Positions 29,472 to 38,368 of a stretch of 64,000 bases of DNA are shown here, one piece after another. The stretch is from Phyllobacterium calauticae. GTDB taxonomy: Bacteria > Pseudomonadota > Alphaproteobacteria > Rhizobiales > Rhizobiaceae. The DNA lies in contig NZ_JAGENB010000001.1 in NCBI RefSeq assembly GCF_019991125.1, positions 868,001-932,000 of the forward strand, read 5' to 3'. Below the pieces are notes generated by a model that saw only the letters and a program-made list of their open reading frames with translations, was not told where the DNA came from and searched no databases. Numbering within the stretch: position 1 is the first letter of the stretch; each line of letters opens with the position of its first letter. The position numbers and the translations under genes were made by a program.

Positions 29472-30197
29472 TCAGGCGGGCATGCCTGCGCGGACTTGCC
29501 CCGGCTGGATCGCATTGAGGAACGACGCGAGATCGTCGGTCACGTAATCGACATGATCGGTATAGTCCGGATCGCGTTCCCATATCTCGGAGAACGTCGG
29601 TTCGAAATTGTGCGGCACGATCAGGACTGTCTTCATGCCGAGCGCCTTCGGCTCGACCAGATTGCGCGCGAGGTCCTCGAACATGGCGCTGCTCTTGGCA
29701 TCAATCCCGTGCAGATCAAGAAAGCGGTCATAGGCCTGCCGCGCCGGCTTGGGCATCAGTTCGGCCGCGACAATATCGAAAATATCGTCGAACTGGTCGA
29801 GCACACCGAGTTGCCGTGCCGCCCGCTCTGCGTGGCCACGGTCACCATTGGTGAAAATGAACTTGCGCCCCGGCAGATGTTTGATCGCCATGGCCAGTGC
29901 CGGATTGGGAACCAGCCATGAATAATCGATATCATGGACCTTCTGCAGAAAGTCGTCCGGATCGATGTTGTAGCGATCCATCAGCCCTTTGAGGGTCGTC
30001 CCGTAATCCTTGTAGAACTGCTTTTGCATCTGGCGGGCATCCGCGTGGGAAAGTTGCAGGAGATCCGCGATATAGCCCGTCATCTTCACGTCGATCTGCG
30101 AAAACAGATTGGAATGATGCGGGTAAAGCGTGTTGTCCAGATCGAACACCCAGTCCGTTACATGGGCAAAATTCAGAGGATCGGGATTTTTCGTCAT
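29472..30197 (-). CDS. Pyrimidine 5'-nucleotidase, HAD superfamily
   Basis: A 241-residue HAD phosphatase of the TIGR01993 type (related to yeast Sdt1/Phm8). The catalytic motif I is DLDNTLYP with Asp19 and Asp21, motif II is FTNGDRGHAER, and the region FEDLARNL gives the C-terminal acidic motif. It hydrolyses pyrimidine nucleoside monophosphates. I choose the ATG at 30197 (MTKNPDPLNFAHV); the frame is open to 30260. In related genomes this gene is usually near argB and dapD, which holds here apart from the inserted genes between 30.3 and 32.6 kb. Confidence 0.88.
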   Translation of the reverse strand: MTKNPDPLNFAHVTDWVFDLDNTLYPHHSNLFSQIDVKMTGYIADLLQLSHADARQMQKQFYKDYGTTLKGLMDRYNIDPDDFLQKVHDIDYSWLVPNPALAMAIKHLPGRKFIFTNGDRGHAERAARQLGVLDQFDDIFDIVAAELMPKPARQAYDRFLDLHGIDAKSSAMFEDLARNLVEPKALGMKTVLIVPHNFEPTFSEIWERDPDYTDHVDYVTDDLASFLNAIQPGQVRAGMPA

Positions 30198-30359
30198 GCA
30201 TACTCGCCATTGCAGGGACATCGGTAACGGGACAGGCAGTCTGTTGCCATAACGACTCAATAGACGAAAAAAGTCCGAACTACGACCGTTTTTACATTTT
30301 CCGCTAACAGCCGCTTCATGAATGCAGCATAGTAATCAGGTAGCAGCATTAGGGGTGAA

Positions 30360-31115
30360 ATGTTCAGAATTCTGTACAAATGTGCGCTTGTCACACTGAT
30401 CGCGATTGTCTGTTCTTTGCTGATCACCGGGAGCATCATGAGTGCTTTCGACATGCACAACAAAATGGGCTTCGTGATCGCCACGATCTGTCCGTTGACG
30501 ATTACCCCGCCGATCTCGCTGATGGTGTTCCGGCAGTCCGAGCGACTGCGCGTGACCCTGCTTCAACTCAGTCAGGTTATGCTGCAGCTTGAGGAAACCA
30601 ATGCCAAGCTTCTGGAGAAAGCCTCGCGCGACAGCATGACGGGCCTGCTCAACCGTGAAGCTTTTTTCACCCATGTGGACAGGGCTCGCCGGCAGATACC
30701 CGGATCCCTGCTGATCATTGACGCGGATCATTTCAAGAAAATCAACGACCAGCACGGCCATTACAATGGCGATGGAGCGCTGACCGCCATTGCCCACTGC
30801 ATATCACGCAGCATCGGCGAGAACGACAGCATCGGCCGCATCGGCGGCGAAGAGTTTGCGGTTTTCCTGGCCACGGAACACGAGGATGAGGTACGCGCCA
30901 TTGCCGAAATCATTCGCAAAGATGTGACGTTGATTGAATTCCGGACGCCTGAAAATGAGCGGGTTCCGCTCAGCGTCAGCATTGGCGGGGTTATCGATGT
31001 CTCGACAGGGGCGATCGCCGATCATTTCCAGACCGCCGATCGCCGGCTTTACGAGGCCAAGCGCAATGGCCGCAACTGCGTCATCGTGAAACCAGCGATG
31101 AAAACCGCAGCCTAG
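30360..31115 (+). CDS. Diguanylate cyclase with two membrane segments
   Basis: A 251-residue protein with two N-terminal membrane helices (about 8-27 and 38-55), a coiled-coil linker (60-88), and a GGDEF domain (90-245). The active-site motif is intact as GGEEF in RIGGEEFAVF, with LLIIDADHFKKINDQHGH as the metal-binding strand. The inhibitory RxxD site five residues upstream is absent (GEND instead), so product feedback at that site is not expected. It makes cyclic di-GMP. It is divergent from the nucleotidase gene and convergent with phhA. Confidence 0.92.
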   Translation: MFRILYKCALVTLIAIVCSLLITGSIMSAFDMHNKMGFVIATICPLTITPPISLMVFRQSERLRVTLLQLSQVMLQLEETNAKLLEKASRDSMTGLLNREAFFTHVDRARRQIPGSLLIIDADHFKKINDQHGHYNGDGALTAIAHCISRSIGENDSIGRIGGEEFAVFLATEHEDEVRAIAEIIRKDVTLIEFRTPENERVPLSVSIGGVIDVSTGAIADHFQTADRRLYEAKRNGRNCVIVKPAMKTAA

Positions 31116-31945
31116 ATTGCCGACGGGTCCAGCGGCGGGCTGTCCTTCCACCGGGCAACAAGGGTGGCCATATCGGCGGTTTCGAAGGCATCGCGCAGCG
31201 CGGCAAAGCTTGGGAGAACAAAATAGGCGCGCTGGAACTTGTCGATCTCGTAGGCGGTCCGCATGACCGTTTCCAGATCGAATGGAACGTGGTGGGCATC
31301 CGGGCTTTCGACCGCAAACTGCAATTCGCTGAACGATGACATCAGGCCGGCGCCGAAAGCCTTGAGCGGGGCGCCCTCTTCCTGCATCAGACCGAATTCA
31401 GCCGTATACCAGTAAAGCCGTGCGACCATCTGTTCACCGCCGATCTGGACCGCAGCGGCACCCTTTTCACCGTAGAGTTGCATGAAATCCGCAAACACCG
31501 GCTGGCTGAGAATGGGAACATGGCCGAAGAAGTCATGGAACATGTCCGGTTCGACGATGTAGTCCAGTTCCTTCTTGCTGCGCAGCCAGTTGGTGACCGG
31601 GAAGCGGCGGTTGGCAAGATGATCGAAGAACGGCTCGTTCGGGATAAGACCGGGGACCGCCACGATCTCCCAGCCCGTCAATTTGCGCAGCCGTTCGCTT
31701 ACTTCATGAAAGTCGGGGATACGGTCGAGCAGGCCCAGCGCATCGACGCCGTCGAGGTAACTGTGATGGGCAAGCCGCGACGTGAGCTTTGTCTGACGGT
31801 CACAGAGGGTGCGCCACACCTGCTGATCTTCCGCCGAGTAGTCATATTGCTGTTCGACGGTAAAATCCGGCTGGCAGGCGTGATAGTCGCCGCGCAACCC
31901 TTGTGCCGCACATTCACGGGCATAGGCCTCAACACTGATGGTCAT
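31112..31945 (-). CDS. phhA: Phenylalanine-4-hydroxylase
   Basis: A 277-residue iron- and tetrahydropterin-dependent hydroxylase converting phenylalanine to tyrosine. The iron ligands are visible as His137 and His142 in HDFFGHVP and Glu183 in WYTAEFGL. The monomeric bacterial length is normal. The start at 31945 (MTISVEAYAREC) lies behind an AGGAGGAATTC-type Shine-Dalgarno. It is divergent from an Lrp/AsnC regulator, a pairing common in alphaproteobacteria. No pterin-4a-carbinolamine dehydratase is next to it. Confidence 0.96.
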   Translation of the reverse strand: MTISVEAYARECAAQGLRGDYHACQPDFTVEQQYDYSAEDQQVWRTLCDRQTKLTSRLAHHSYLDGVDALGLLDRIPDFHEVSERLRKLTGWEIVAVPGLIPNEPFFDHLANRRFPVTNWLRSKKELDYIVEPDMFHDFFGHVPILSQPVFADFMQLYGEKGAAAVQIGGEQMVARLYWYTAEFGLMQEEGAPLKAFGAGLMSSFSELQFAVESPDAHHVPFDLETVMRTAYEIDKFQRAYFVLPSFAALRDAFETADMATLVARWKDSPPLDPSAI

Positions 31946-32000
31946 GAATTCCTCCTCGATTCCCATTCTGACATCCAGAATACTCCGAGAAATCAAGTGA

Positions 32001-32031
32001 ATTTGACCTTATTGCCTCAATGAACCACTAT
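32001..32031 (+). promoter_or_regulatory. Putative Lrp-gene promoter containing a 15-base shared motif
   Basis: ATTTGACCTTATTGC (32001-32015) includes a -35-like TTGACC (32003-32008), with CACTAT 17 bases further on as a -10 candidate, 37 bp before the GTG of the Lrp gene. The same 15 bases recur exactly at 46120-46134 upstream of the amaB-like gene. TTGA and TCAA also flank the first copy as an inverted repeat. It could be a promoter, an operator, or both. Confidence 0.35.
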
Positions 32032-32067
32032 CTGGAGAGGAAAATATAATATCCTGGAGAAAAACAA

Positions 32068-32550
32068 GTGACATCCCCTCGATTTGACGAATTTGAAATC
32101 AAGATGCTGCAGGTCCTGCGCGACAATGGCCGGGTGCCCATCACCGATCTGGCGCAGGCCATCGGGCTTTCGGCCACGCCCTGCGGTCGACGTTTTGACG
32201 CCCTGCAGGAAACCGGCGTCGTCAAAGGCTTTGCCGCCGTGATCGACCGCCGGTCTATCGGGCTCATGGTCGAAGTCTTCGTTCAGGTGCGGCTGACATC
32301 GCACAGCGATGAATCGCCGGAACGGTTCATCACGGAAATACAGCGCATGGACGAAGTATCATCCTGCTGGACGATGACCGGCGAGCACGATTTCCTGCTG
32401 CACGTGATGGTGCCCACCGTCGATGATCTCAACGATTTCGTCATGCATCGGCTGATGCGCCTCAAGGGTGTGCGTGATGTGCACACCCAACTCGTGCTGC
32501 AGAACATCAAGGGGCCGGGCAAAATTCCGCTCGACCATCTGAAACGATGA
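32068..32550 (+). CDS. Lrp/AsnC family transcriptional regulator
   Basis: A 160-residue regulator with an N-terminal winged helix-turn-helix (FDEFEIKMLQVLRDNGRVPITDLAQAIGLS, residues 6-35, here given by its span) and a C-terminal RAM ligand-binding domain (SSCWTMTGEHDFLLHVMV). The start is a GTG at 32068 with GGAG ten bases upstream. Being divergent from phhA, it is probably the local regulator of aromatic amino acid catabolism, responding to phenylalanine or tyrosine. Its stop abuts the argB stop with no base between. Confidence 0.9.
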   Translation: MTSPRFDEFEIKMLQVLRDNGRVPITDLAQAIGLSATPCGRRFDALQETGVVKGFAAVIDRRSIGLMVEVFVQVRLTSHSDESPERFITEIQRMDEVSSCWTMTGEHDFLLHVMVPTVDDLNDFVMHRLMRLKGVRDVHTQLVLQNIKGPGKIPLDHLKR

Positions 32551-33444
32551 TCAGGGAACGATCAGCGTTCCCGCACCACGTTCCGTGAAGAGTTCGAGCA
32601 GAACCGAATGCGGGGTCTTGCCATTGAGGATGACGACCCCTTCGACACCGCGATTGATCGCATCGATACAGGTTTCGACCTTGGGGATCATGCCGCCTGA
32701 AATCGTGCCATCCTTGATCAGCGCGCGGGCCTGACCGACGGACAGTTCCTTGATGAGCTTCTTGTCCTTGTCGAGAACGCCGGGGACATCCGTCAGGAAC
32801 AACAGGCGCGAAGCGGCCAATGCACCGGCAATGGCGCCCGCGAAGGTGTCGGCATTGATGTTGTAGGTATGGCCGTCGCGGCCTGGCGCAACCGGAGCGA
32901 TGACCGGGATCATCTCCGAGCGGGCAAGCAGGTCCAGCAGGGTGCGGTCCACTTCGACCGGTTCACCAACAAAGCCAAGGTCAACAATCTTCTCGATATT
33001 GGAATCAGGATCGACAATCGTCTTCTTGGCCTTTTCGGCGAAGACCATGTTGCCATCCTTGCCGCACAGGCCAATGGCCCACTCGCCTTCCGCATTGATC
33101 AGCGCAACGATTTCCTTGTTGATCGAACCGGCAAGAACCATCTCGACGATTTCGAGCGTCTTCGCATCGGTAACGCGCAGGCCGCCTTCGAATTTCGATT
33201 CGATGCCCATGCGCGCAAGCATCGATGCAATCTGCGGGCCGCCGCCATGCACAACGATCGGATTGATACCGGATTGCTTCAACAGGGCGATATCGCGGGC
33301 AAAGGCCTTGCCAAGCTCCACGTTGCCCATGGCATGGCCGCCATATTTCACAACAACGGTCTTGTTTTCGTATCGCTGCATATAGGGAAGAGCCGCGGAT
33401 AGAAGGCTTGCCTGAATTTCTGCGGTGTGCTCAGTCTCGGACAT
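32551..33444 (-). CDS. argB: Acetylglutamate kinase
   Basis: A 297-residue amino acid kinase catalysing the second step of arginine synthesis. The N-terminal [11 protein letters not shown] phosphate loop (about 27-37), VVHGGGPQI (64-72) and [14 protein letters not shown] are conserved. Inhibition by arginine is the rule for enzymes with the N-terminal helix seen here ([20 protein letters not shown]), though I cannot show it. In relatives argB follows engB directly; here an ECF sigma/anti-sigma pair separates them. Confidence 0.97.
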   Translation of the reverse strand: MSETEHTAEIQASLLSAALPYMQRYENKTVVVKYGGHAMGNVELGKAFARDIALLKQSGINPIVVHGGGPQIASMLARMGIESKFEGGLRVTDAKTLEIVEMVLAGSINKEIVALINAEGEWAIGLCGKDGNMVFAEKAKKTIVDPDSNIEKIVDLGFVGEPVEVDRTLLDLLARSEMIPVIAPVAPGRDGHTYNINADTFAGAIAGALAASRLLFLTDVPGVLDKDKKLIKELSVGQARALIKDGTISGGMIPKVETCIDAINRGVEGVVILNGKTPHSVLLELFTERGAGTLIVP

Positions 33445-33627
33445 GGGGGAAGCAAGCTCCAGCTTGAAAAGGACGGGGTCTCATAACCCTAAAGACGGTC
33501 ATGGGCAAACATGATTTAGGGTGGGCGGGAACGTTTTTGCATGCGGCCCATTGACAGGACAACATATCCGCAGATTTAACTTAGGGGCAGGACTCTGGAT
33601 AGTCAAAGAGTTGGAAACGCCGGTCGC

Positions 33628-34167
33628 ATGACACCCGAAGGCATATCAGAGCTGATTTCACGGGTCGCTTTGCGGGATCGCTCGGCGTTCGATAAGCTTT
33701 ATACCTCCACGAGCGCGAAACTATTCGGCGTATGCCTGCGTATCTTGGGCAATCGCTCGGAAGCAGAGGATGCACTGCAGGATATTTTCGTCAAGATCTG
33801 GAACAAGGCTGACCGGTTTGCCGTCGCGGATACAAGCCCCATCTCGTGGCTGGTGGCTATTGCGCGCAATCATTCGATTGACGTACTGCGTGCCCGCAAG
33901 CCAGCAACAGCCGAACTGGAAAAGGCGGTCGGTCTCGCGGAACCGTCCCTCAATCCCGAACAGTCTGCCATTGCATCCGGTGAAACAAAGCGCATCAACG
34001 AGTGTCTCGATCAGCTGGATTCTGACCGGGCTGCGGCCGTGCGGGGCGCCTATCTGAACGGCGAGAGCTATGATCTCCTGGCGATCCGCCATCGGGTGCC
34101 ATTGAATACAATGAGAACCTGGCTGCGGCGCAGCCTGATGAAACTGAAGGAATGTCTGGAACGATGA
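33628..34167 (+). CDS. ECF-type RNA polymerase sigma factor
   Basis: A 179-residue sigma factor. Region 2 spans about 20-90 (RDRSAFDKLYTSTSAKLFGVCLRIL, then the -10-binding EAEDALQDIFVKIWNKADRF), and region 4 spans about 120-175 (CLDQLDSDRAAAVRGAYLNGESYDLLAIRH, ending with the recognition helix VPLNTMRTWLRRSLMKLKECL). Its stop overlaps the anti-sigma ATG as ATGA, the normal coupling for sigma/anti-sigma pairs. The stimulus is unknown. Confidence 0.92.
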   Translation: MTPEGISELISRVALRDRSAFDKLYTSTSAKLFGVCLRILGNRSEAEDALQDIFVKIWNKADRFAVADTSPISWLVAIARNHSIDVLRARKPATAELEKAVGLAEPSLNPEQSAIASGETKRINECLDQLDSDRAAAVRGAYLNGESYDLLAIRHRVPLNTMRTWLRRSLMKLKECLER

Positions 34168-34883
34168 GCACGATACCACCCGATGACACAATGCCGGAAG
34201 GCGACGATTTCGTCGCAGCCGAGTATGTGCTGGGCGTGCTGCCGGATCAGGAGCGGCAGGACGCCGCCCGCCGCATCGAAACCGATGCTTCCTTTGCGCG
34301 CCTTGTATCCGACTGGCAGAACCGGTTCGACCCATTGAACGTGCAATTTCAGCCGGTGACGGCGCCCAGCTATCTGAAGAGCCAGATCGATCAGCGGCTG
34401 TTTGGCATCGACTCGGGCCGCGTGGCGGCCGGCGCCTCCTTCTGGAACAGCCTGGCATTCTGGCGAACGGTTGCCGTTGCAGCGCTTGCACTGGTCCTGT
34501 TCAACTTCGGTAGGGAGTACGTTCTGCGCCAAACCGGACCAGCTCCTGTGCAGCTTGTTGCCTCCATGGCAAGCGACAGCGGTCCAATGCGAAGCCTTGC
34601 TGTTTTTGACGGCAAGTCGAGAAAGCTCAGGATTACGCTGGTTTCAGGCGATATTCCGCAGAACAAGTCGCTGGAACTCTGGCTGATTGCGGGAAAGGAC
34701 GCTCCGGTATCGCTGGGCGTTCTCAAATCGCCCAAGGTGACGGAATTCGACGTACCCGCGCCAACTGCCGCAAAGCTGCGGGATGGAACGACCCTGGCCA
34801 TTTCGGTTGAACCGGCAGGCGGCTCTCCAAGCGGAGCGCCCACCGGCGCTGTCGTCGCAGCGGGCGCTGTGAGCAGCATCTGA
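34164..34883 (+). CDS. Membrane anti-sigma factor, RskA-like
   Basis: A 239-residue protein. The cytoplasmic N-terminus (1-70, DDFVAAEYVLGVLPDQERQDAARRI) is the anti-sigma domain, a single membrane helix lies at about 97-115 (TVAVAALALVLFNFG), and the periplasmic C-terminal RskA domain contains SLELWLIAGKDAPVSLGVL. No zinc-binding HxxxCxxC is present, so it is not a ZAS-type factor. It should hold the adjacent ECF sigma at the membrane until a periplasmic signal. It converges on engB with 25 bp between stops. Confidence 0.9.
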   Translation: MSTIPPDDTMPEGDDFVAAEYVLGVLPDQERQDAARRIETDASFARLVSDWQNRFDPLNVQFQPVTAPSYLKSQIDQRLFGIDSGRVAAGASFWNSLAFWRTVAVAALALVLFNFGREYVLRQTGPAPVQLVASMASDSGPMRSLAVFDGKSRKLRITLVSGDIPQNKSLELWLIAGKDAPVSLGVLKSPKVTEFDVPAPTAAKLRDGTTLAISVEPAGGSPSGAPTGAVVAAGAVSSI

Positions 34884-34908
34884 AATCAAGGAAGCTGGTA
34901 AGGCTCTA

Positions 34909-35577
34909 TTATTCAAGGAGAAGCGCGATTGCAGCGCGCAGCTCATCCAGTCCGCCGCCCTTTTCCGACGATGTGGCAAGGATCGTTGGATAGGCAGCGG
35001 CGCGCTTTTTGATGGCCTGCGCCGTTTCTTCCATGAGGCGCGGCACACCGGCAGGCTTGATCTTGTCGATCTTGGTCAGAACGATCTGGTAGGACACCGC
35101 CGCACGATCCAGGAGATCGAGCACTTCCGCATCATTCTTCTTCACACCATGACGGGCATCGATAAGCAGATAGACGCGCTTCAGCGTGGTACGGCCGCGC
35201 AGGTAATCGAAGACAAGCCGCGTCCATGCATCGACCTGCTCCTTCGGTGCTTCCGCAAAACCGTAACCCGGCATGTCGACCACGGCGAGCGGCGGCAGAT
35301 CGCCATTTTCACCGGAATGGCCATCCGGGACGAAATAGTTGAGTTCCTGCGTCCGCCCCGGCGTGTTGGAGGTGCGCGCCAGACCTTTCTGGCCGATGAT
35401 CGCATTGATGAGCGACGACTTGCCCACATTGGAGCGCCCGGCGAAGGCGATTTCGATGGGCCCTTCGGGCGGCAGGAATTTCATGGACGGAACGCCGCGA
35501 ATGAAAACCCAGCCCTGCGCAAAGAGCATCCGGCCCTTCTCGATCAGCCGGTTCGTATTGTCGTTGGTTTCGCTCAC
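34909..35577 (-). CDS. engB: Ribosome biogenesis GTPase EngB/YsxC
   Basis: A 222-residue circular GTPase needed for large-subunit assembly. Motifs: G1 GRSNVGKSS (about 47-55), G3 [11 protein letters not shown]4 TKIDK, and a G5-like ATSSEKGGG. The start is a GTG at 35577 behind GGACGGA. A strong terminator at 35671-35700 separates it from yidC, so despite synteny it may have its own promoter or rely on read-through. Confidence 0.95.
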   Translation of the reverse strand: MSETNDNTNRLIEKGRMLFAQGWVFIRGVPSMKFLPPEGPIEIAFAGRSNVGKSSLINAIIGQKGLARTSNTPGRTQELNYFVPDGHSGENGDLPPLAVVDMPGYGFAEAPKEQVDAWTRLVFDYLRGRTTLKRVYLLIDARHGVKKNDAEVLDLLDRAAVSYQIVLTKIDKIKPAGVPRLMEETAQAIKKRAAAYPTILATSSEKGGGLDELRAAIALLLE

Positions 35578-35670
35578 GTTGTTTTCCGTCCGTTCATGGG
35601 GTGGCCGCAGCCACCTGCATTCAATGTTATCGCCGCCTTGTCAACTGAACGGCGCCGTTCACCGGCAAAT

Positions 35671-35700
35671 GAAAAGCCCCCGGTATGACGCGGGGGCTTT
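35671..35700 (-). terminator. Rho-independent terminator after yidC
   Basis: A perfect 10-bp stem, AAAGCCCCCG (35673-35682) with CGGGGGCTTT (35691-35700), closes an 8-base loop. On the minus strand it is followed by TTC and an AT-rich stretch, and it sits 22 bp after the yidC stop. It should end the rpmH-rnpA-yidC transcript before engB. Confidence 0.75.
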
Positions 35701-35721
35701 CGGCATTCGAGTGAAACCCGC

Positions 35722-37560
35722 CTATTCCGCGGGTTTGGGTTTCTTCTTGAAGAGCCCCGCAAGATTGTCCCACAGTTCGATCTTCGCGCCCTGCCGCTTC
35801 ATGATGATGCCCTGCTGGGTGATCGACAGGAAGTTGTTCCACGCCCAGTAAATCACCAGACCGGCCGGGAAGCTGGACAGCATGAACGTGAAGATCAGCG
35901 GCATCCAGTTAAAGATCATGGCCTGCGTCGGATCGGGAGGCGTCGGGTTCATGCGCATCTGCAGGAACATCGTCACACCCATGATCAGCGGCCAGACACC
36001 GATCATCAGGAACGCCGGAACAGTCCATGGAATGAGACCGAACAGGTTGAACACCGATGTCGGATCCGGCGCGGCCAGATCCTGGATCCAGCCGAAGAAC
36101 GGCGCGTGGCGCATTTCAATGGTGACGTACAGCACCTTGTAGAGCGCGAAGAAGACCGGAATCTGGATCAGGATGGGCCAGCAACCAGCGATCGGATTGA
36201 TCTTCTCGGTCTTGTAGAGCTCCATCATGGCCTGCTGCTGCTTGACCTTGTCATCCGCATATTTCTCGCGGATTTCGGTCATCTTCGGCTGAACCAGCTT
36301 CATGCGCGCCATCGACGCATAGGACTTGTTGGCAAGTGGGAAGAACAGCGCCTTGAGCAGAACCGTAACAACGAGAATGGCCACGCCGAAGTTGCCGATG
36401 GCCTTGTACAGCCAGTCGATGAGATAGAACATCGGTTCGGTGATGAAGTAGAACCAGCCCCAGTCGATCAGATTCTTGAACAACGGAATATGCAGGTTGT
36501 TCATATAGCCATTGATCTTGCCAACTTCCTTGGCGCCGGCAAAAACGAGGTTCTCGATCGTTGTGGATTGACCTGGCTCAATCGTTGTCGGATCGGACAG
36601 ATAGTCGCTCTGATACTGCGGACGGCCATTGTCGAAGTAGGACATGCGCGCCTTGAAAGGCTTCGTTTGCGATGGAACAAGCGCAGCGGCCCAATATTTA
36701 TCGGTGATGCCGATCCAGCCGCCAGTGTCCGTTTTCTCCGGAGAAACCTCTTTTTCCTTCTCGATTGCCGCGAATTTGTATTCGACCAGCTTTCCAGCGA
36801 TCACGCCGATCGGACCTTCATGCAACACATAGGTGCTGGCATGCAGAGGCTTGTAGAACCGCGTGACACGACCGTACGAGGCCAGTGAAACCGGCACGGA
36901 GGTTCCGTTCGTCACGGCATCCTTGACCGTGAACATATAATTGTCGTCGACACTGAAGGTGCGCTTGAAAACCAGGCCCCTTTCGTTGGTAAACGTCAGG
37001 GTAACCGGGGTCGACGGGCTAAGCTTGCTGTTGCCGTCCACTGTCCACACGGTCGTCGGGCCAGGAACCGTGCCCGATGTCTCATTGCCGGTGAACCCGA
37101 TTTCGACAAATTGCCCGTCTGCCATTTGCGAAGGGCTTAACAGCTGAATGGTCGGTGAATTGTTGTCGACCGTTTCATGATACTGCTTGAGCTGCAGGTC
37201 ATCCAGACGCGCGCCGGTCAGGCTGATGGATCCGCTGAGGCTTGGCGTATCGATCTGCACACGCGACGTCTGCCCGAGCGCGGCGGCACGGGTGATGCTG
37301 CCGGCCTGAGCGGAATCCGGCGTCTGGCCGGGAATATTGGCACCGGGTGCGGCGGGTGTGGATGCCGGCAGATTGCTTGCTGGCGTACCGGCTGGCGTCG
37401 CGGGCTGCCCGGCGGCCTTGGTCTGCGCCTGGCGCGTGGCTTCAATCTGTGCCTGCTGCCGCTCGGCCTCGATCTTGGGGCCCATATAGAACACCTGCCA
37501 CAGTCCCAGAATAACGACGGACAAGGCGATGGTGATAAAGAAATTACGATTGGTTTCCAT
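35722..37560 (-). CDS. yidC: Membrane protein insertase YidC
   Basis: A 612-residue inner-membrane insertase. An N-terminal anchor (about 8-22, TIALSVVILGLWQVFY) is followed by a Gln/Ala/Pro-rich linker (30-95), the large periplasmic P1 domain (about 95-350), and the conserved five-helix core (about 375-590) with NFGVAILVVTVLLKALFFPLANKS and the C1 loop MTEIREKYADDK. The C-terminus is lysine-rich (LFKKKPKPAE). Its ATG shares one base with the rnpA stop (TAATG). No yidD gene lies between rnpA and yidC. Confidence 0.97.
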   Translation of the reverse strand: METNRNFFITIALSVVILGLWQVFYMGPKIEAERQQAQIEATRQAQTKAAGQPATPAGTPASNLPASTPAAPGANIPGQTPDSAQAGSITRAAALGQTSRVQIDTPSLSGSISLTGARLDDLQLKQYHETVDNNSPTIQLLSPSQMADGQFVEIGFTGNETSGTVPGPTTVWTVDGNSKLSPSTPVTLTFTNERGLVFKRTFSVDDNYMFTVKDAVTNGTSVPVSLASYGRVTRFYKPLHASTYVLHEGPIGVIAGKLVEYKFAAIEKEKEVSPEKTDTGGWIGITDKYWAAALVPSQTKPFKARMSYFDNGRPQYQSDYLSDPTTIEPGQSTTIENLVFAGAKEVGKINGYMNNLHIPLFKNLIDWGWFYFITEPMFYLIDWLYKAIGNFGVAILVVTVLLKALFFPLANKSYASMARMKLVQPKMTEIREKYADDKVKQQQAMMELYKTEKINPIAGCWPILIQIPVFFALYKVLYVTIEMRHAPFFGWIQDLAAPDPTSVFNLFGLIPWTVPAFLMIGVWPLIMGVTMFLQMRMNPTPPDPTQAMIFNWMPLIFTFMLSSFPAGLVIYWAWNNFLSITQQGIIMKRQGAKIELWDNLAGLFKKKPKPAE

Positions 37561-37943
37561 TATCGGGTCCTGTTGGGCCGGTCATGTCTTGGGGAAACGC
37601 CGGTTTGGTATTTTTTGGAAACCCGTTTCGAGAGTTCCCGGGATAAGTCCGCAAATGGCGCATCAAGCGCGTCACGGCGAGCAACGATCACATAGTCGGT
37701 TCCGGGGGCCATGTCACCTGCAACATTGACGCGTACGGCCTCTTTCAGCCGGCGCTTGATGCGATTGCGGATAACGGCATTTCCGTTCTTTTTTGTGACT
37801 GTAAAACCAACACGCGGCGGACCTTGCCGGTCTTCGCGCTCCTTGACTTCGAGCAGAAAAAAGCCGCCGCGGCGTTTTTCTCCGGCCCGAACAGCCAAAA
37901 ACTCCGCTCTCTTGCGAAGGCGGAGTGGTTTTTGATCATTCAT
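37560..37943 (-). CDS. rnpA: Ribonuclease P protein component
   Basis: A 127-residue basic protein that assists the RNase P RNA in tRNA 5' maturation. The RNR motif region is present as [17 protein letters not shown], and the N-terminal [18 protein letters not shown] contacts the tRNA leader. The C-terminal tail beyond DLSREL is rather long and ends RHDRPNRTR. The start at 37943 (MNDQKPLRL) is chosen over 37967. It follows rpmH by 48 bp and overlaps yidC by one base. Confidence 0.93.
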   Translation of the reverse strand: MNDQKPLRLRKRAEFLAVRAGEKRRGGFFLLEVKEREDRQGPPRVGFTVTKKNGNAVIRNRIKRRLKEAVRVNVAGDMAPGTDYVIVARRDALDAPFADLSRELSKRVSKKYQTGVSPRHDRPNRTR

Positions 37944-37991
37944 TCCTGCAATGCCAACTTCGGCCAACCGCGCAAACCTGCGCGGAACGCC

Positions 37992-38126
37992 TTATGCCGA
38001 CAACCGCTTGCGACCGCGAGCACGACGTGCTGCGATAACCTTGCGGCCGCCTGCAGTAGCCATACGGGCGCGAAACCCGTGACGACGTGCGCGGACAAGT
38101 TTGGATGGCTGATAAGTACGCTTCAT
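37992..38126 (-). CDS. rpmH: 50S ribosomal protein L34
   Basis: The minus strand from the ATG at 38126 encodes 44 residues, [20 protein letters not shown] at the start and RGRKRLSA at the end, the invariant bacterial L34 pattern and length. It heads the rpmH-rnpA-yidC operon. The 242 bp upstream, shared with a divergent sensor kinase gene, must hold its promoter; I see no single convincing match. Confidence 0.97.
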   Translation of the reverse strand: MKRTYQPSKLVRARRHGFRARMATAGGRKVIAARRARGRKRLSA

Positions 38127-38368
38127 TTGTTTAACACCGCGGTGTGCGGCCCTTCTTGTGGTCTGTTCTTTGACAGGAGCATATCAGGACCGCCATTGGC
38201 GCATAACAACACGCCGCCGGGGCGGTCAACCCGGACGTGCGCGGCTTATAGAGGCATGATACCGAGAAGTCAATTGATACCGGACATTTCACGCATAGGC
38301 AAAAATCGGGAAGTGATTTATTGTACCGGCGCAACGTTTGTCCTACATCGGGTATTGATGGAGCAAAT

